This document shows, in pieces, positions 1-21,353 of a stretch of DNA of 64,000 bases. Location of the stretch: positions 17,044,255 through 17,108,254 of the forward strand of contig NC_083596.1 in assembly GCF_027579695.1 (NCBI RefSeq), given 5' to 3'. This DNA comes from Neoarius graeffei. Its lineage: Eukaryota; Chordata; Actinopteri; Siluriformes; Ariidae. Made by a program: the position numbers and the translations under genes. Below the pieces are notes generated by a model. The model had not been told where the DNA came from. It did not search any database and saw nothing but the letters and a program-made list of their open reading frames with translations. Position 1 is the first letter of the stretch. The number at the start of each line of letters is the position of its first letter.

Positions 1-806
1 TTATTCTATCCACATTCACTGGATTTTGAGAAAAAGAGCATTTTCATTTTTTGCAAATTCAATAAACTTTATACAAAATCTCATCTCATCTCATTATCTC
101 TAGCCGCTTTATCCTGTTCTACAGGGTCGCAGGCAAGCTGGAGCCTATCCCAGCTGACTACGGGCGAAAGGCGGGGTACACCCTGGACAAGTCGCCAGGT
201 CATCACAGGGCTGACACATAGACACAGACAACCATTCACACTCACATTCACACCTACGGTCAATTTAGAGTCACCAGTTAACCTAACCTGCATGTCTTTG
301 GACTGTGGGGGAAACCGGAGCACCCGGAGGAAACCCACGCGGACACGGGGAGAACATGCAAACCCCGCACAGAAAGGCCCTCGCCGGCCACGGGGCTCGA
401 ACCCGGACCTTCTTGCTGTGAGGCGACAGCGCTAACCGCTACACCACCGTGCCGCCACTTTATACAAAATGTCCGACAAAATAATTTCTGCTTAGAATGT
501 AAACAAACCGGCGAAATGACAGTAACAATTTGTGAAAAATGCTACAATAATAATTCTTGGCGGGAAAAAAAGATACGTTCTTGCAGTACCATCAAATACT
601 TTCATTCCATGTTTTGTTGCTTTTTTTTTTAATTGCATTTTTTGGGGGCGGTTTTGTTTTCAAGTAGAGTTTTTATTTCGTCCTTGTTTGGTTCAGTAAC
701 ACACGCCGCCATTTTGTTTTTCTCTACTCATGGTATATGAGCCTAGTAGTACAGTAGCCAATCAGAGCGCACGATTGCTCATATCCTGTGAATGTGGATA
801 GAATAA
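1..806 (-). mobile_element. MITE family H copy 1 (with SINE inside)
   Basis: Starts at the window edge with TTATTCTATCCACATTCACT and ends with its inverse, ending GGATAGAATAA. The interior holds a minus-strand ATG frame (MAACVTEPNKDEIKTLLENK) related to the other H copies. The SINE at 80-456 interrupts it. The left flank is off-window. Confidence 0.7.
80..456 (-). mobile_element. tRNA-derived SINE 1
   Basis: Full-length reverse copy flanked by a perfect 14-bp duplication ACTTTATACAAAAT (66-79, 457-470). The head carries A-box-like GTGGTGTAGTGGTTAGC-type and B-box-like GGTTCGAGCCCC sequence. The tail is (GATGA)n. Confidence 0.9.
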
Positions 807-1080
807 TAACATTTATGGAAGAAGTCTTAGATGTTGGTGCTTTGTAACAATTATGATGCAGTTTCTCATCACGATGAAGTCTCCAGGACAGAAGAAGAGT
901 TTACGCTAAGCGGTTTCTCTGTAAAATGTAAACGTATAGAATGGAAGAATGTAAAATGGCAAGTTTCTCTCACAGAGAATAGAGAACAGAAGCAGACAGG
1001 ATGGGGAGAGTGGGATATGGGGTGTGAGAGTTGTTGTCTACTGTGGGAGGAAGTGAGTGACTATGCTTGTTAGTCATGGA

Positions 1081-1122
<42 letters not shown>

Positions 1123-1565
1123 TGAGCTCAGGCCTTTAAAGCAGTGTATTCATTAACCCATGATTAATGTATTCGCTGAGTGAGCGTTTCACCCACATCG
1201 TGTTTGTGTTCTTGTACGTTTTCTAAAAGACCTGAAAGCAGGTGTGTGTTTCTGTTGGCTGGGTTTTCCTCCAGTCCTTGGTGCACATGCAAAATTTCAC
1301 AATTTTCATGTTGTGTTTGAGGGTGTAGCTCTTTTTTTCTTGGGTGAAGGTATGTGACATAACAAGGTTGAATGCTTCAACACACACAGAGACAGACATA
1401 CAGAGAGAGAGACACACAGAGAGAGAGACACAATATATCACACAAGGTCACTTGGTGGAGGAGTTTTGAAGATTGCATAATGACCAGACTTTAACATCGC
1501 TACGATGTTGTGTGGTTACACTACCCTCTAGTGGCAAGTGGGATATTTAAACTCCATTTTAACTG

Positions 1566-1601
<36 letters not shown>
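807..1601. other. rnf43 intron sequence with (CT)n tracts
   Basis: No recognisable exon. CT microsatellites lie at about 1082-1119 and 1568-1599, the second serving as the polypyrimidine tract of the first visible rnf43 exon. Confidence 0.5.
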
Positions 1602-10553
<8,952 letters not shown>

Positions 10554-10856
10554 GAACTCTCTCCATCCCCAAACCTCACGCTGCTACACAAGAGCCGAAA
10601 TGGACAAACAAATCGGCCGTTTCTCCCTCTCTCTCGCTCATTCACTTTTGTCATAGTCTTCCAAATAATTCCACATCTCATGACAGGCATCATTTCTCAT
10701 CATCCTCAGTTTCCACAATTGTTCTGTAATTCAAGTCCTCATGGGTTCTTTGGCTGATTAAAAGTTTAGTTTTGGAAAGGGATTTTATTTTGGATTTTTT
10801 TTCCTGTAATTTTTACTTTTATTGGAACCTTTACATAGTAGTTTCTCTAAGAGGCA

Positions 10857-10862
10857 AATAAA
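10857..10862 (+). terminator. Candidate rnf43 polyadenylation signal (proximal)
   Basis: AATAAA about 300 bases after the rnf43 stop codon. It sits in an A-rich tract, so chance occurrence is possible. Confidence 0.35.
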
Positions 10863-11063
10863 AAAAACCTTTAGGGTGCTATGTGAAACTTTTTTCTAAG
10901 AACATAAAGGTATGTCAGTTCAAACTCAATTCCAGCAGGTGATAATTGATGGTTAATGGTACTGTTGATGATCTATTATGTACTTGTAACCCAAGGTTCT
11001 GAACCTGTTATTAGTTTTCTGTTATTGTTTTTTAAGTCCGGTTTACCATGCAACACTCATACG

Positions 11064-11536
11064 TCTTTTCCACCAACAGAGAACGGGTTGTGTTCTGGTT
11101 CACAGCATTTCGACCAAAAATAAATTGGTTCGGAACCTAAAAAGTTGGTTCCCAGCTGGAAACAAAATATAGCTGGCTTTTCTAGTGTGAACCATGACGA
11201 CATCAATGGGATGGGCGTGTCATTAGTTTGGAGAGGAAATGGAGTGCAGCAATGGGGAATGAAACAGAAAAGGATATATCTTCAGAAAAAATGGAACGAA
11301 AACAAATATCTGCAATGACAGAACAAAAGCTCGCAGGTAATCAGTGCACTCTGCCATCTTGCTACTATTCTATACTTCTGTTGTGCATTGAGCAACGCCA
11401 TTCATCTATTCGTAACGCATCCTTGATTGCTCAAAACTGGTGAAAACATGGGTTGGTTTGCTAGCTAGCACCAAGGTTCAAAGAATCCTGAACAGAACTG
11501 GTTCAAGAACCCGTTCCCTGTTGGTCAAAAAGCGGC
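11064..11536. mobile_element. MITE with GAACGGGTT inverted ends
   Basis: Left CTTTTCCACCAACAGAGAAC then GGGTT; right end read inwards GCTTTTTGACCAACAGGGAA then CGGGTT. Interior has no recognisable protein. Lies in the rnf43 3' UTR or just beyond. Confidence 0.6.
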
Positions 11537-12034
11537 TTCAGTGAACTGATGGTCAAACCTTTAAAAAAAGTGATTTATCTTGTGTCATTTTTTTCTCCTT
11601 TTGAAAACCATTCAATATGTTCATTCAAAAAAAAAAGTCCCAGAATGCCTTAGTTACCTCCATGCATCACCGCAGGCTTGGGTAGCAGAAGCAGGCCTTT
11701 ATCTTTATCTTCAAAATTTCCCCTTTTGGGAAATTCATGCTTCACAATAGACTGTAATGATCCATGTTGGTCATGACAGTATGTCATGTTAGTGAAGAAA
11801 AAGAACACCCATGTTGATTTTGTATAGCCATTACTGGTAAAATAATACCCTTAACCCCCTCTTAGACCCAGTGTATCCCTTTAACTGATCTGATCTTATC
11901 TTTGCAGAACACTGAACATACCCCAACATATAATATCATTGATCCGAATGGAAAGCGTGCATGGTTGAGGTTAGGATGTCATCCAAAGCGATGATATCAT
12001 TCAGTGTTTGTGCTGCATAAGAAATAAGTGCCTG

Positions 12035-12080
<46 letters not shown>

Positions 12081-14507
12081 CAGCCTACCTCAGATAACCA
12101 ATCAGAAAAGTCCTGTTCACGTCACGGTACTTCAAAAGTAAAGCTCTTGCCTGGCACCCTCTCCGTTTACTTCTGATAAGTGAGAGATAGGACGCTTTAT
12201 ATCATCTGTCCGGAAAAAAAAAAGGATCACTGACTGTTTGGAGGTCATTTAGGTTTCGGGTCTTGTGCTCGTTAATTTGAGAAAGGCAGCTGTAGTTTGT
12301 GTCATGGTTTTTTGTTTGTCTTTTGTGTCCTTTTTTTTGTTTTCTCGGTTAAAACAAAGCAAACTGACTGAAAAACTGAAAACGTTAGGGTTGGCAAGAA
12401 TTTCAAAACCTACTTCTGGTCATTTTTCAGCCTTTTGTCATTTAGCCCAGGCTGAGGAAATTATCCATGAGTACATGCTTTTACCTCTGACCCTTTACCT
12501 CGTGTATGACTCGCATGTATCTGTACGGATATGGATCATTGGATCATTTCAGAAACAGTCACCAACCTGCAAGCTTGCCAAAGATGCCTCTTTTTTAGAC
12601 TTGCTGCAAGACTTTCGAGATTATTTAAAAATGCTGTATTCAGTGTTCCTTCAGAAGTTGGTATGCTTTATCCTTGGTAATATATGACAGTATATTTTTG
12701 TTTAGAAGATATGAAAAGCACATTGCAGTCATTATGCATTTTCGTAAGCAGTAGGCAATGCGTATTGTCTAAAGACAGCTAATAAAGCAGCCCTTTAATC
12801 AGTATAGAGTAAAATACAATTGACAAATGTCGCAAAATCAATTTACATAATATGGATTTGCTCTCATAATTTCGCCAGAATGATTATTATGATTCCAATT
12901 TGGCTTGATATCATGTCTTTACTTTTGTTGCCGCTGTAGTTTTGGATCTGTACTTTTTCACATGCAAAGTTTTAATTTCTTATTTCAAGGTCAGATTGGC
13001 TAGAAGGAAAAAAAAAGTCATATTGTTGCTCACCTTTCTAAAAGGTACAGTAATACATTCACAAAATCACAAGTGCATCTTCAAAAAGAAGGAGACATCA
13101 GGGCATCAGAGAACAATGTTGTATATAGATAAACCATAGAATTAAACCTTGACTTTTTTTTTTAAATAATAAATAAATTAAACCACTATTGATCCTATAC
13201 ATTTCAACTGGTGATGCTCAGAGAGTGACTTATTTAAACCAAAGTCAATAATTAAATGGAAAATAATAATAAAAAGGATACGAGATACCCGATTTTTCAA
13301 ATGCCGGAGATGTTCGATTGTCTCATGCAGTCGTTATTGTTGTCAATAAATCTTTGTTTGTGCCTTGAATTACCATGAAGCTGCCTTACAGACGACCTGC
13401 TTTGCACTTCTGCGTTGCCTTTATATTCATGTAATGTTGGCCTGAATGTTCTTTCATTACAGGCCTTGTCTTAAATTTACAATTTCACATGCAGCACTTT
13501 GGAAAAATGTTTTTAAAAAAGAAATGTAAGAGTGAAACCTGAAGCAAAACAAGCTAAGCATTATGTAGCTACCAGGACTGGGGTACATCACAGAAATCAA
13601 CAAAATGTCAATGAACACTAAGGGTGACTTGATCTCCTTTGTTTATTTTTTTACTTTCATTTATTTGCTCTCTTATCTGATGGCGAATGAGCTGAAACTG
13701 CCTTTTGAATAGAGCAAACTCCCTCCAGAAAACCGAAGGGATATGCCAGTATATTTTCAATATTTTGTGTAAAAAAAAAGAGAAAGAAAAAAACATTAAT
13801 GAGATAAAGTGTTGTATTTTATATATAATAGACATTTTTTTATATAATAAAAAAAAATTCAATATGGTAATGTCACTAATATATTTATTTACTAATATAT
13901 TTATCCAGTTTGTCCAGGTTTAAGAAAATGAAAAATGTCATTTTCCCTTTTTTTTTAATTTTATCTTTATGAAACTTACGATTGCCATCATAGATGTATC
14001 GACTTAGCATCATTCCAATTATATGCAAATAAATTATTTTTAAATAAAAAGATGCAACATGTGCTATATAATTTATTTTTCAGATGTTTGTGCTTTGGCA
14101 GATGCATGCTGTACTGAGGTTTAAGTAAAGAAATGCTTACTATACTTAATATTGGTGTTTAAACTTTATGATTCATACATAGTATGTACGTATATTATTC
14201 ATTTTTAGAATCACCATCTTGTATCAAGATCCTCAACCAAATATAAATCTAGTCCATTAAATTCTCTCCTGTGACTCAGTGTAACTGCAAGTTCTTCAGA
14301 TTCTTCATCAGTGCTCTCTTGGTTATGAAGAAAATTCAGTAGTTAATTCAGTATAAAATTCTGTACACAGTTCACATTTAGTATATAGCTAGGAGTACTA
14401 GAATCTTAAATGGTTTCTCACATTCTTTGGACCTTTAAGAGCTCTAGTATTCTGAAGGAGTGCTACTGGGAACCTTGAATGAATGGGAAACTTTCTGAAA
14501 GGTTATA
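11537..14507. other. Intergenic AT-rich sequence
   Basis: No supported gene. Contains a (CT)n tract at about 12041-12074, the candidate distal polyadenylation signal, and long A/T runs at 13770-14060. Confidence 0.4.
13345..13350 (+). terminator. Candidate rnf43 polyadenylation signal (distal)
   Basis: AATAAA followed immediately by TCTTTGTTTGTGCC, a classic signal plus GU-rich element. It would give a 3' UTR near 2.8 kb. Confidence 0.4.
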
Positions 14508-14802
14508 CAGTGTCTTGCATAAATATTCACACCCACCTTTTGAACTTTCCTGACAACCTGGAACTGAATTGGATTGTATGGGATTATCTGTCATGAATCT
14601 ACACAAAATAGACCATGATATTGAAGTCAGAGGGAAAAATAATCTCCTGTAATATGTATAATTATTTGTTCTTGGTGAAACTGTCTGTAGAAGAAGATAA
14701 GAGAACATATCGAAACAAACAGCATCATGAAAACCATGAAGCTATCAAAGCAAGTCTGGGACAGGTTGTAGAAAAGTATCAATTAGGGTTTGATTATATA
14801 TA

Positions 14803-16284
14803 CAGTGGTGCTTGTGAACCCTTTAAAGTTTGTGAACCCTTTAAAATTGTCTATATTTCTGCATAAATATGACCTAAAACATCATCAGATTTTCACACAA
14901 GTCCTAAAAGTAGATAAAGAGAACCCAGTTAAACAAATGAGACAAAAATATTATACTTGGTCATTTATTTATTGAGGAAAATGATCCAATGTTACATATC
15001 TGTGAGTGGCAAAAGTATGCGAACCTTTGCTTTCAGTATCTGGTGTGACCCCCTTGTGCAGCAATAACTGCAACTAAATATTTCCAGTAACTGTTGGTCA
15101 GTCCTGCACACCGGCTTGGAGGAATTTTAGCCCATTCCTCCGTACAGAACAGCTTCAACTCTGGGATGTTGGTGGGTTTCCTCACATGAACTGCTCACTT
15201 CAAGTCCTTCCACAACATTTTGATTGGATTAAGGTCAGGACTTTGACTTGGCCATTCCAAAACATTAACTTTATTCTTCTTTAACTATTCTTTGGTAGAA
15301 CAACTTGTGTGCTTAGGGTCGTTGTCTTGCTGCATGACCCACCTTCTCTTGAGATTCAGTTCATGGACAGATGTCCTGACGTTTTCCTTTAGAATTCGCT
15401 GGTATAATTCAGAATTCATTGCTCCATCAATGATGACAAGCCGTCCTGGCCCAGATACTACCACAACCATGTTTCACAGATGGGATAAGGTTCTTTATGC
15501 TGGAATGCAGTATTTTCCTTTCTCCAAACATAACGCTTCTCATTTAAACCAAAAACTTCTATTTTGGTCTCATCTGTCCACAAAACATTTTTCCAATAGC
15601 CTTCTGGCTTGTCCACTTGATCTTTAGCAAACTGCAGATGAGCAGCAATATTCTTTTTGGAGAGCAGTGGTTTTCTCCTTGCAACCCTGCCATGCACACC
15701 ATTGTTGTTCAGTGTTCTCCTGATGGTGGACTCATGAACATTAACATTAGCCAATGTGAGAGAGGCCTTCAGTTGCTTAGAAGTTACCCTGAGTTCCTTT
15801 GTGACCTCGCCAACTATTACACGCCTTGCTCTTGGAGTGATCTTTGTTGATCGACCACTCCTGGGAAGGGTAACAATGGTCTTGAATTTCCTGCATTTGT
15901 ACACAATCTATCTGACTGTGGATTGATGGAGTCCAAACTCTTTAGAGATGGTTTTGTAACCTTTTCCAGCCTGATGAGCATCAACAACTCTTTTTCTGAG
16001 GTCCTCAGAAATCTACTTTGTTTGTGCCATGATACACTTCCACAAACATGTGTTGTGAAGATCAGACTTTGATAGATCCCTGTTCTTTAAATAAAACAGG
16101 GTGCCCACTCACACCTGATTGTCATCCCATTGATTGAAAACACCTGACTCCAATTTCACCTTCAAATTAACTGCTAATCCTAGAGGTTCACATACTTTTG
16201 CCACTCACAGATATGTAATATTGGATCATTTTCCTCAATAAGTAAATGACCAAGTATAATATTTTTGTCTTATTTGTTTAACTG
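14803..16284 (-). mobile_element. Tc1 family A copy, right end lost
   Basis: Left TIR CAGTGGTGCTTGTGAACCC with a small local duplication. The body is the reverse of the element at 52224-53832. The terminal roughly 130 bp of the right TIR are missing: it breaks off after GTTTAACTGGGT. Transposase pieces on the minus strand at 15904-15458 and 15470-15285 are separated by a deletion and frameshift, so it is inactive. Confidence 0.85.
15285..15904 (-). pseudogene. Tc1 transposase pseudogene (copy A)
   Basis: Fragments include VTSKQLKASLTLANVNVHES, NVLWTDETKIEVFGLNEKRY and [15 protein letters not shown]: the helix-turn-helix region and two catalytic Asp regions of a DD34E transposase. A deletion between the WTDE and QDND segments breaks the frame. 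Confidence 0.85.
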
Positions 16285-16889
16285 GGTAAATAAGTAAATA
16301 CTTATGCAATCACAACTTTTTTTTTGTTCTTTTTTTTCAAACAATATGAGTTGTCTTCCCTACTTTAGTATCATTGGGTACTTTGTGCAGATTAATGACC
16401 TATAATCCAAGTTCAGCCTGTTTAATTTCTATATTATAACACAATCAAAATGTGGAAAATTTCCAGACACTTTATTTATAATATGTAAGGCTTTCCTAAA
16501 AGGGGCAAATGGAAGAACTACTAAGCATGCTGGACATTGTTTAGTCACTGTTTTTTTTGTTTTTTTTTTAAAGGGTTCTCCAGAATTCATGCTGGAAATT
16601 ATTAAAATAAAATGTTCCAGGTAGAACTGTTTAATATTAAATGTCCTTAAGTACAATGTACTTCGTTAATATTTTAGTGCAATGTAATTCTGTCACATGT
16701 CAATCGAATAACTTCATCGAGTTTCTAAGATAGCGTGTTTAATTACCCAAATTTACAACTCATACTCACACCAACACGGAAAACTTTGGAACGTAAGTAT
16801 CCTACTGCTGTGAAGTTCTATCGTTATACTGTTATTGGTCAGTTTTGATGCAGTGCTTTGTTAATTGCACAGGATCGGTTGCACAGCAG

Positions 16890-17256
16890 GTGTGTAGGTG
16901 GTTAGCACTGTCGCCTCACAGGAAGAAAGTTCTGGGTTTGAGCCCAGTGGCTGATGAAGACCTTTCTGTGCGGAGTTTGCATGTTCTCCCCGTGTCCGCG
17001 TGGGTTTCCTCCGGGTGCTCCGGTTTCCCCCACAGTCCAAAGACATGCAGGTTAGGTTAACTGGTGACTCTAAATTGACCGTAGGTGTGAATGTGAGTGT
17101 GAATGGTTGTTTGTCTCTATGTGTCAGCCCTGTGATGATCTGGCGACTTGTCCAGGGTGTACCCCATCTCTCGCCCATAGTCAGCAGGGATAGGCTCCAG
17201 CCCGCCCGCGACCCTGTAGAACGGGATAAGCGGCTCCAGATGATGGATAGATGGAT
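16890..17256 (+). mobile_element. tRNA-derived SINE 4 (GGATGGAT-tail subfamily)
   Basis: Flanked by a 13-bp duplication GGTTGCACAGCAG at 16877-16889 and 17257-17269. The head is diverged at its first bases. The tail is GATGGATAGATGGAT. Confidence 0.88.
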
Positions 17257-17735
17257 GGTTGCACAGCAGTTGGAAGTTCCTACACTGTGGTCATTTCCAG
17301 GGGCGTGGCCACGTGGCAGATAGAGGGAAATAATGGCCACCTTTGAAATAATTCTGGCTGCGAAAATTATGAAAAAGAGATTTATCTCATGTAAATGACA
17401 CTTTGAATGTAATAAATAAGAGCACTTGCATCAATGGATGGCATAAGGAATAAAATGACTTGCTTTTAGAGGTTGTTTATTGTATGTATATACTACAGCA
17501 ATTTGCTCACAGTGATTTTTTTTTTTTAATTTATTAAAGAACGACACGTCATATTTTCTGTCCATTTACCGGTATAGCTACCTTTAATGTTGTGGAACAA
17601 CCAAATCACAAGTTACTTCCTGCTATCACTTCCACTATTGCAGCTATAAACAGCTCATTCCCTCACCAACCGCTCTTATTTCTTTCTTCATATGTTAAGA
17701 CAAAAAAAAAGGCTTGTTATTGGTTAAGCAGCATA

Positions 17736-18279
17736 CACTCACCAGCCACCCAGCCACTTTATTAGGTACACCCATACACCTGCTGTTTTATGCAGTTATC
17801 TGATCATAACGTAAACTCATCCAGATACAAATCAAGAGCTTCAGTTAATGTTCACTTCAAACTTCAGAATGGGAAAAATTGTGATCTCAAAGCGTGACTT
17901 TCACTGTGACACTGGGTGTTGGTTTGAGCCAGATGGACTGGTTTGAGTATTTCAGAAACTGCTGATCTCCTGGGGTTTCTCATACACAACAGTCTCTACA
18001 CAGAATGGTGCGAAAAACAAAAAAACATTCCTTGAGCGACAGGTTTCTGGGTGGAAACAAACGTCTTGTTGATGAGAGAGGTCAGAGGAAAATGGTCAGG
18101 TTGGTTCGAGCTGCCGGGAAGGATATGGCAACTCATAGCAACTCTTTACAACCGTGGTAAGCAGAAAAGCATCTCAGCATACAACAGCAGAAGACCACAC
18201 TGGGTTCCACTCACTCCTGCAGCCAAGAACAGGAATCTTAGAATCAAGAACAAGTTCCTATTAAAGCGGCCAGTGAGTG
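17736..18279. mobile_element. 544-bp TA-flanked TIR element
   Basis: Flanked by TA. Left CACTCACCAGCCAC and CCACTTTATTAGGTACACC; right TATTAAAGCGGCCAGTGAGTG, its inverse. Related fish elements have CACTCACCGGCC ends. The ORF 18051-18332 spans it and has no recognised domain. Confidence 0.6.
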
Positions 18280-18613
18280 TATTTAATCATGTATTATCAG
18301 TTTTCTGTAGATTATGTAGAGCATCCAGCTAAGAAGTCCTGTAAATTCAGTGTTACTCTAGAATCGATAATGTTTACTGTGATTCAAAGTCTGAGTCGTA
18401 CTGGTATAGAAAATAAATCATCTCCTTCTGACCAATCAGATTTGAGAACTCATTAGCACTGTGGTATCAATTTCATTTGCCAAAACATTATTTCTTGATA
18501 AATATATTAAGCTCTGTGTAGAATACATGTTTGTCCATCCATAAAAATTACACTGTCGGCAAAATCTCAGCTAATTAATTATGTATTTAGTGCTTACGGA
18601 TATTTAACAGAGG

Positions 18614-19004
18614 AGCGGTGGCACGGTGGTGTAGTGGTTAGCACTGTCGCCTCATAGGAAGAAAGTTCTGGGTTTGAGCCCAGAGGCCGATGAGGGCCTT
18701 TCTGTGTGGAGTTTGCATGTTCTCCCCGTGTCCGCGTGGGTTTCCTCCGGGTGCTCCGGTTTCCCCCACAATCCAAAGACATGCAGGTTAGGTTAACTGG
18801 TGACTCTAAATTGACCGTAGGTGTGAATGTGAGTGTGAATGGTTGTCTGCGTCTATGTGTCAGCCCTGTGATGACCTGGCGACTTGTCCAGGGTGTACCC
18901 CGCCTTTCACCCGTAGTCAGCTGGGATAGGCTCCAGCTTGCCTGCGACCCTGTAGAACAGGATAAGCGGCTACAGATAATGGATGGATGGATGGATGGAT
19001 GGAT
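18614..19004 (+). mobile_element. tRNA-derived SINE 5, inserted at a hAT tip
   Basis: Bounded by a 16-bp duplication GGATATTTAACAGAGG (18598-18613, 19005-19020). The right copy contains the first six bases of the adjoining hAT element, so the SINE landed at the hAT terminus. Confidence 0.88.
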
Positions 19005-19014
19005 GGATATTTAA

Positions 19015-20197
19015 CAGAGGTGGACAGTAACGAAGTACATTTACTTGAGTACTGTACTTAAGTACACTTTCTGAGTATCTGTACTTTACTTGAGTATTTT
19101 TTTTTTTGGAAACTTATGACTTTAACTTCACTACATTTGAAAGGCAAATATTGTACTTTTTACTCCACTACATTTCTATCAAGGTCCTCGTTACTATGAA
19201 GCAGCTTTGAAATTGGATGTGTTTTTTCCTGCTTTTTTTTCTAAAACGTCATTGTTTGTTTCGCAGGTGACACTGAGACAGCCTATCAGTAATCACTAGG
19301 GTCACGTCATGTCCATAGACTGGATAAAATCAAGATCAATGATTTCTCCGCAGTGTTATTTGAACACAATCAGTTGATGGCAGAATGGAAGGAGGCGGTT
19401 CTTCTGGAGAATGTATGCACTCATGGCCCATGAACCCATATTTCAGTTTTCTGAAAGGATTAAAGATTCATTTCATTTTAAATGTTTGCTTTGTTTGCCG
19501 AAAAAGAACCACATCACGGCCTACAAAAACTCGCCGTCCAACCTGCGAAAGCATATTGAGGTTTGTAAACGTTTTATTCCAAGAGAAAGCTTGCAATGAA
19601 GTTGTCTGTGTTTTTAGAGCTAGCGGTAATCTTGCAATAGCTAAGCAGTCTGGTTGGTCAAATGACTTTCTATGGATTTCCCCGCCAAGCTGCCACAGCT
19701 AACATTTACACATAGCTAGTTAACGTGGACACAGTTAGCATGTAAAAATGGAGTTACGCTAACATGAATAACGTTAACTTATCTGAAGTCCTTTCAGAAA
19801 TATGTTTTAGCATAATCTTGCCAAATAAACAGAATGTAGAAATCTTTCTTTCCTAGTAGCGTTAGCTACCCAATATGATTTTGAGTTTGAAAAGCGTTTG
19901 CTAGCATGTCAGGTGGAGTTTCACCGACGAGCTAGCTTAGCGTTAAACCACCATGATGCTCAGCATGCGTTCATTTTGTGAATTCACATTTCTGTCTTTG
20001 GTAAGTGTTGTAGCAATAATACAACAATGTGTTGACAGAAAATGTACTTTTAATACTTAAGTATTTTTAAAAGCAAGTACTTCAGTGCTTAAGTAAAAAA
20101 TTGATTAGACAAATTTCACTTGTATCGGAGTAACATTTGACCAGCGGGATCTGTATTTTGACTTAAGTAATGAAGTTGGGTACTTTGTCCACCTCTG
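19015..20197 (+). mobile_element. hAT derivative M1 keeping a BED zinc-finger exon
   Basis: Ends CAGAGGTGGACAGTAAC and GTACTTTGTCCACCTCTG. 8-bp duplications ATATTTAA and ATAGTTAA match at 7 of 8. Inside, about 19430-19562 encodes FKCLLCLPKKNHITAYKNSP and SNLRKHIE then VC, a BED-type finger (C-x2-C and H-x3-C) as in hAT transposases. The catalytic and dimerisation parts are absent, so it is non-autonomous. Confidence 0.8.
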
Positions 20198-20624
20198 ATA
20201 GTTAATAGAAAGTCGAACCACCTATAACATTGCCTTATATTGCCGCCAGAGGTCTAGATGAACTAAACTGTTCAGAACACTCAGTGCGTTTACATGCACA
20301 TCCAAATCGAGCTACTGTTGGTAATCGAGCTAAGGGTCCCAGCAGGGGTGCCAGAGAAATCCAATCCTACATGCACACAAGGAAATCGAGCTATTGTGTG
20401 AGGTACATTGTGCACCCGAGCCACAGGTGGCGCTACACGCCCCATCGTGTTGGTACACTTCCGGTTGTCGTCATGAAGAAGAGCTATTCAAGAGTATGGA
20501 CCCTTTCACGTGACGTCACGACAAACGCGGCCGCCATTTTGGACATGTACTACCAGTAGTTTACCACAGCCAGCATTGAGGAACGGCAGCAAAGAAAGTG
20601 TTTATTTTCAGCAAGACTTCCATC

Positions 20625-20788
20625 ATGCCACTATATTGTTGTGCACCTGGATATAGTAACCATCAACAAACAAGGCAAGGTTTATCATTTTATCGGATCC
20701 CAACGGAGAAGATGGATAGCGGCCATAAACAGGAAAGATTGGCAGCCCTCGGCATACCAGCGCTTGTGTAGTGACCACTTTGTTGGAG
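20625..20788 (+). pseudogene. THAP-domain first exon, frameshifted
   Basis: ATG opens MPLYCCAPGYSNHQQTRQGL SF (Cys pair at the N-terminus), then in another frame RRWIAAINRKDWQPSAYQRL and CSDHFVGG, with the Trp and the C-x2-H of a THAP zinc finger. A one- or two-base shift lies near 20700-20715. The exon ends at a good donor, GAG then GTAAGA, as first exons of THAP transposases do. Confidence 0.75.
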
Positions 20789-20991
20789 GTAAGACGAATA
20801 AAATTAGCCAGAAAAGGCATTACATTGCTGTTAACATTCTGTGGCGGCGAGTGTGTAACCAAATGGGCTAAAATAACCCATTGTAACCTCTTTGTTCTTC
20901 TGTAGTAGCTATTAGCTAACGACATTAGCTAGTGTTGTGTTCCTTTGCTGTTGGTAGACTGTAGGACAGATCAGAGGCAGTGTCCTACAAA

Positions 20992-21353
20992 CAGCGCTTA
21001 ATTTGAGGGGGAGCAAGCCGGAGCGCGCTCCGGAACCTCGGGCGTTGGCTCCGGCAGCTATTTACACTGGATCCGGTGATCCGACACCTCTTTTGACTAT
21101 GTAACAAAAAAAAACAAATAAAAAAATGCAAGTTTATTTAGTGTTAATGTCTGATTTTGATATCTGTCTTATTGGTGATTTCTCTCATGAAACAACATCC
21201 ACAAAATATCTGCAGATGAACTTAATTTGCAGTGTTATTACAAAACATGCCCAGAAGCGCAGCGCCGCGCCCCCCTCCCCCCCTCTTTTTTTCCGCACCG
21301 GAGCCGCTCATCCTCTGCGCTCCGGGACCTCCTACTTTACAAATTAAGCACTG
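20992..21353. mobile_element. 362-bp hAT-type MITE nested in K
   Basis: Inverted ends CAGCGCTTAATTTG and CAAATTAAGCACTG. 8-bp duplications CCTACAAA (20984-20991) and TCTACAAA (21354-21361) match at 7 of 8. GC-rich centre without coding frame. Confidence 0.85.

Larger units (their letters stand above)
10554..13360 (+). other. rnf43 3' UTR and downstream sequence
   Basis: No convincing coding sequence. AATAAA motifs occur at 10857-10862, about 12780-12785 and 13345-13350. The last is followed by a T/G-rich tract like a downstream polyadenylation element. I cannot tell which signal is used. A MITE (11064-11536) and a (CT)n tract (about 12041-12074) lie inside. The open frame at 12265-12687 shows no recognisable domain. 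Confidence 0.4.
14508..16425. mobile_element. Tc1-like remnant O interrupted by another Tc1
   Basis: Left end CAGTGTCTTGCATAAATATT after TA. The interior resumes after the inner element at about 16285 with AAATACTTATGCAATCAC, typical of the distal part of such elements. No transposase survives. The right boundary is uncertain. Confidence 0.5.

Noticed and set aside
831..1073. 80-codon ORF upstream of rnf43 exons as a possible N-terminal exon
   Set aside because: Does not resemble the RNF43 signal peptide or PA domain and lacks fitting splice sites.
12265..12687. 140-codon ORF with a hydrophobic start
   Set aside because: No domain, no splice or homology support, and it lies in the likely 3' UTR or intergenic sequence of rnf43.
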